64,000 nucleotides of DNA. Origin: Otis tarda (taxonomy: Eukaryota; Chordata; Aves; Otidiformes; Otididae). The notes under the pieces are model-generated. The model worked only from the letters and a program-made list of their open reading frames with translations. It did no database searches and had not been told where the DNA came from. The DNA is taken from the NCBI GenBank assembly GCA_026413225.1, contig CM048554.1, positions 91,243,963-91,307,962 of the forward strand, read 5' to 3'. A program made the position numbers and the translations under genes. This document shows, in pieces, positions 60,501 to 64,000 of the stretch; within the stretch, counting starts at the first letter, position 1, and every line of letters starts with the position of its first letter.

Positions 60501-63500
60501 GTTTCAGTCTCTTTTTACCCTCTAAGATTTACTCACAATAGTTTCTAGATTAGCTGGTCGCATCAGAGCGCATACCCAATGCAAGCTCTGTTATACCCTG
60601 AGTTAAAGGGACAAGCTTTGGCAAAATGTATGTTAGATTTAAGAGCTGTCTGTGTTCGTCATTCGTCTGATCTAGAGCTTTTGTGAACTTGATAAACACA
60701 GCCTTCAGCTAGGGGTGGCACAAAGATATTTCTTACCAAAGTAGAGATGGAAAGGACCAGGATTTCATAGGTCTCCATTTCCTGCACATACTACCTGGAA
60801 GATAAAACCCTTTGAGCAACTTCTGCAGGCACTGTGAAGATTCTACATTGTGAAGATGCAATTACTGGGGAAGATGAAGGTGAAGAGAGTATCTTTCTGA
60901 ATCAGTTCAAATGTTTAACTGGATACAGAAAATTCCTAATTTTAAGTAGAGCTCTCCTTCGACACATGTATGAAAAAAGTACATTTGCACTAAGAAAGTC
61001 CTAAATGATTTAGACTAGCCTCCTGCCTTCTTTCATAATTTGTTTAAGGATGTATTTAACTCTATAAAAATAAAGAGATGTAGCACATCCACAGTTCTTT
61101 CTGGAAAAATGATACCTGCAAGGCATTCGCTTGTTGTACTCTCTCGGGCAAAATGCCAACAGCATCCCCAACCTTGCCCAGTAATCATGGCTACTGGAAT
61201 CCTTTATTGCTTTTTCTGTCTCAAAGTACTATCTGTATTGGTGGAAATAGAACCAAATGTAACAGTATTCCCATTCATTGGATGACAAATAGTGTATGAG
61301 ACGGAACAAAAATACAAGGGAAATGTTACTGCTATGGTAAGGGTGCTCCATTGCTACTACTGACCTATGAAAAATACTTCACTTCTGTTGCTTGCTAACA
61401 AAAAGGGTTCGTGGCTTAAGTGTCTCCCTCTGAAGTTAAACGCAACTGTAGCACCTTGTAGTGGGGGTTTGCTTATTTGTTTAATATGAATGATCAATCA
61501 AGGAGTTTTCTAGTCTAAAATATTTTGTCAATAGTTTAGCTATTGTTTTGAAAGTTCATCAGCATCAACTTCGTGCTCACTACAGTCCAGTTACACAACT
61601 TACTAATTTACGTGCTTGACATTAGTCACTGAAATAATTTCCTATTACTACCAGTCAGGCAAATAAAGCTACAGATCTAGGTAAGTACTGTCAGTAGCAG
61701 AGCTTCATCTAACACCTTACTCCAGTATATCCTCTTTTGACAGTGCACTCTTAGAATCTCTCTATTGCACCTGAAAGATCTCATTTTATTTAAAAAACTC
61801 ACTTTCATGCCCCATGAAAAGGAAAAAAAACAACCCAAGACTTACGTTTTTTGTCTTAACTTTTAGGGCATTCCTCTACACATGCACTTTTTATAATGTT
61901 TGACTCACATATTTTAGTGGTGTGAGGAATTACCTCCAACAAAGTTGTTTATTATACTTTAAAAGCTTCACAGAAGAACAAAGTTAGGGCCTTTTGCTTG
62001 ATGTATTTGCTTCTAGAGCTCAAAACTTTAAAGGAGTTATGGCAAAATGACGGAGAAACTGAAGTGAAATTGAAAATCTGTAGTATAATATTGTGGTATA
62101 CTGACCCTTAGCATATAAATGCCATACATGTTTCCATTATCTTTTACAAATTAGTTATGTCTGAAATAGATGCCAATAGTTAAATTTTCAAACCTGTGAC
62201 ATTTATCATCTTTTGATGCTGAAAAGAGATTGATGAAATAAATCTGGATGACTCTTAATGATCTCTTGGTACTGAAATGGATATATACAGTACCTTGCCT
62301 GTAACAGCATTTGCTGTGAAGAACTGTTTGTTTTCCTGATGATATCAGAGAAAAGGAGAGGATTTTTCCTTCACTTTTTTTTTCTTTCTCATCAGCACAA
62401 ACCAAGTTAATTAATAAATTTGTTGTTTTGTATATCACTTACAAACAATTACTCTGAAATCACTCAAATTTAGAAATAAATGTTAAAATTTTGGCCCTTC
62501 CCATACACATCTCGTGTAGGACATAGTTTTGCACTGTGTGAAATGTTTTTTCGCTTAAAGCAAACCAAGTACCATACAAGATGTCTTCACTCTACACAGC
62601 ACTCCAATTGTCAGCTTTTATTCAAGAAACACCCACTATGAATAAGCCAGAAATAACCAGAGCAGCAGTGGGGCAGACATCAAGCATCACCAAGGCCACA
62701 AGAGAAACTCTGCTCCAGCAAGAAAGATGGGACAGCCTCTGGTTCAGCCATCTCCAAATTTTCATCAGAGTAGAAGATTCAGTAAGACAGAATGGTGTGT
62801 TTCTTTTCCATGGATGCTGATGGGACCTGAGTAGACCTATTGTTCCACCAAAAGATTATCAAAGAAAAGAAGGACAAGAGTCTCTACCAGAGGTGTTACA
62901 AAATGGGAAACACGAGTCTGTGTAAAGAGTGATCTCTCCATCCACCCAGTCCCCCCTCTTCACCCAAAAAAAAATAAAACAGGATAAAAGAAGCAACAGG
63001 AACGGAGATGCAGACTGAGTTTGTGAGACTGCCAGCTGTAACTACTGAATATAACTACTTCTTCAGGCTCTTTAGTGTCTCATCTGTTGCAAAGGAAAAA
63101 AAGAGAGACATTTCAGATGCTGGTGAAGCATTTTCTCATTGCTGATCAGCCCATGGCAAAGCAAGCACTAAGTAAACTTTGTGTAACCTTTCCACAGCCC
63201 TTCTTCTCCACCTTTGTCCTTCACCTGAGCTGCCCTCATGAACCTTAACTACAGCTCAGGATCAACCCTGCAGAATACACAATGCACTGATGTATTTCAT
63301 GGTTTAATGGAAATTGCATTGAATTGTTAGGAACATTTTCTTTTCCCTCTGTCAATGTCTTTACTCCTTCCCAAATGACTCTTCTAATGCTACAAACATT
63401 TATACCAAAAATTACAGGATAGTTGTTTTTCTGCTCTGGAAACTATTTCAGCATTACTGTTCAGTCCTTAGAAACATTAGGCAACTTGATTTAAATTATT

Positions 63501-64000
63501 TTTGCCTGGATGGAAAATTGCGGTCTAGCTCTAGCAGTCTCCTGCAATTCCACGAGAGACTAGAATACCTTGTAAAATATTAAAGCATTTAGAAACCTGG
63601 AAGCAGAAATACATCCTGAAATCAAGTTTCTTTACACAGTCCTACAGGCTGTTTGTGACAACTCAGCTGCAAGCTTTTCCTTTTTCTCTTGAAGCTTTAA
63701 AGAAAATGAAATACAGATGAAGGTCACTTTTTATTATATTGTCCCCTCACTGTGAATGGGTTTATTTCTTTCTGCTTTTACTGCTAAGAAACTGCCAGTC
63801 TCAGCAGCAGAGATAGTAAAAGACTTGTATTTCCCCCACTATACTGTAAGATTTTTAATAGATGGGCAAGAAAGTAATGAGGGCTCTTGATCCATACCTA
63901 CGATTGATTTAGGAAGTGATAGCAAAAGACAACCTTCACTTATCCACTAATATCTCCTTAAGGACACACACCAATAGGAAGCAACCAAGAGCTGAGAGAC
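57541..64000. other. About 6.5 kb without recognisable genes or elements
   Basis: AT-rich DNA with short A/T runs (for example near 57980, 58190 and 62380). No CR1, LTR, RNA gene or exon is recognised. The longest open frames (62151-62438, 95 codons; 61040-61285, 81 codons; 62581-62820, 79 codons) carry no recognisable domain. The stretch 58700-59090 is relatively free of simple repeats but cannot be called conserved from one sequence. Confidence 0.5.

Noticed and set aside
1-64000. CRISPR array, tRNA, rRNA or bacterial operon content
   Set aside because: No regularly spaced repeats with unique spacers and no clover-leaf or rRNA sequence were seen. The repeats are those of a bird genome.

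Overview
The window looks like a non-coding stretch of a bird genome. The evidence is direct: sixteen CR1 LINE fragments, most carrying the avian CR1 3' end (tandem ATTCTATGA-type repeats next to 'CCTTCCAACC', or the reverse complement), and three solo endogenous-retrovirus LTRs of types I recall from avian genomes, probably Neoaves rather than Galliformes (recall, not a search). The background is AT-rich with long A/T runs. I found no open reading frame that I can defend as a host protein-coding exon, and no tRNA, rRNA, snRNA or CRISPR array. The most likely reading is an intergenic region or a very long intron; the sequence alone does not say which.

Layout. 1-13.2 kb: plain AT-rich DNA with three minus-strand CR1 copies (2929, 6033, 8003). 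13.2-14.3 kb: a 1,147-bp solo LTR in plus orientation with a perfect 5-bp target-site duplication (ACATG), a TATA-like box and an AATAAA; it is the most GC- and CpG-rich segment of the window. 14.3-23.9 kb: unannotated DNA with an old 60-bp dispersed duplication (17084 and 19059), an AT-dinucleotide-rich patch (20.7 kb) and a 169-nt pure-purine tract (21758). 23.9-35.4 kb: CR1 copies at 23894, 26856 and 32707, and an internal CR1 ORF2 fragment (linker plus start of the reverse transcriptase, 30590-31398) broken by two stops and two frameshifts. 35.4-37.2 kb: a 600-bp solo LTR (minus) and, close by, a CR1 endonuclease fragment with an unbroken frame (36590-37165, minus). 37.2-56.6 kb: an A29 run with an adjacent hairpin, young and very old CR1 copies (39267, 39610, 41306, 42885, 51654, 54126, 54875), short tandem duplications and hairpins. 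56.6-57.5 kb: a CR1 fragment followed 79 bp later by a second LTR of the same family and orientation as the one at 35.4 kb. 57.5-64 kb: nothing I can assign.

There is no gene network to describe. The content is the residue of several waves of retrotransposition. CR1 copies range from nearly consensus to barely recognisable, and all three LTRs are solo, implying that any proviral interiors were lost by LTR-LTR recombination. I saw no previously undescribed biological system. The items most worth checking are the CpG-rich LTR as a possible promoter, the complementary decay of promoter motifs in the two sister LTRs, the unbroken CR1 endonuclease frame, the long purine tract, and the dispersed 60-bp duplication.
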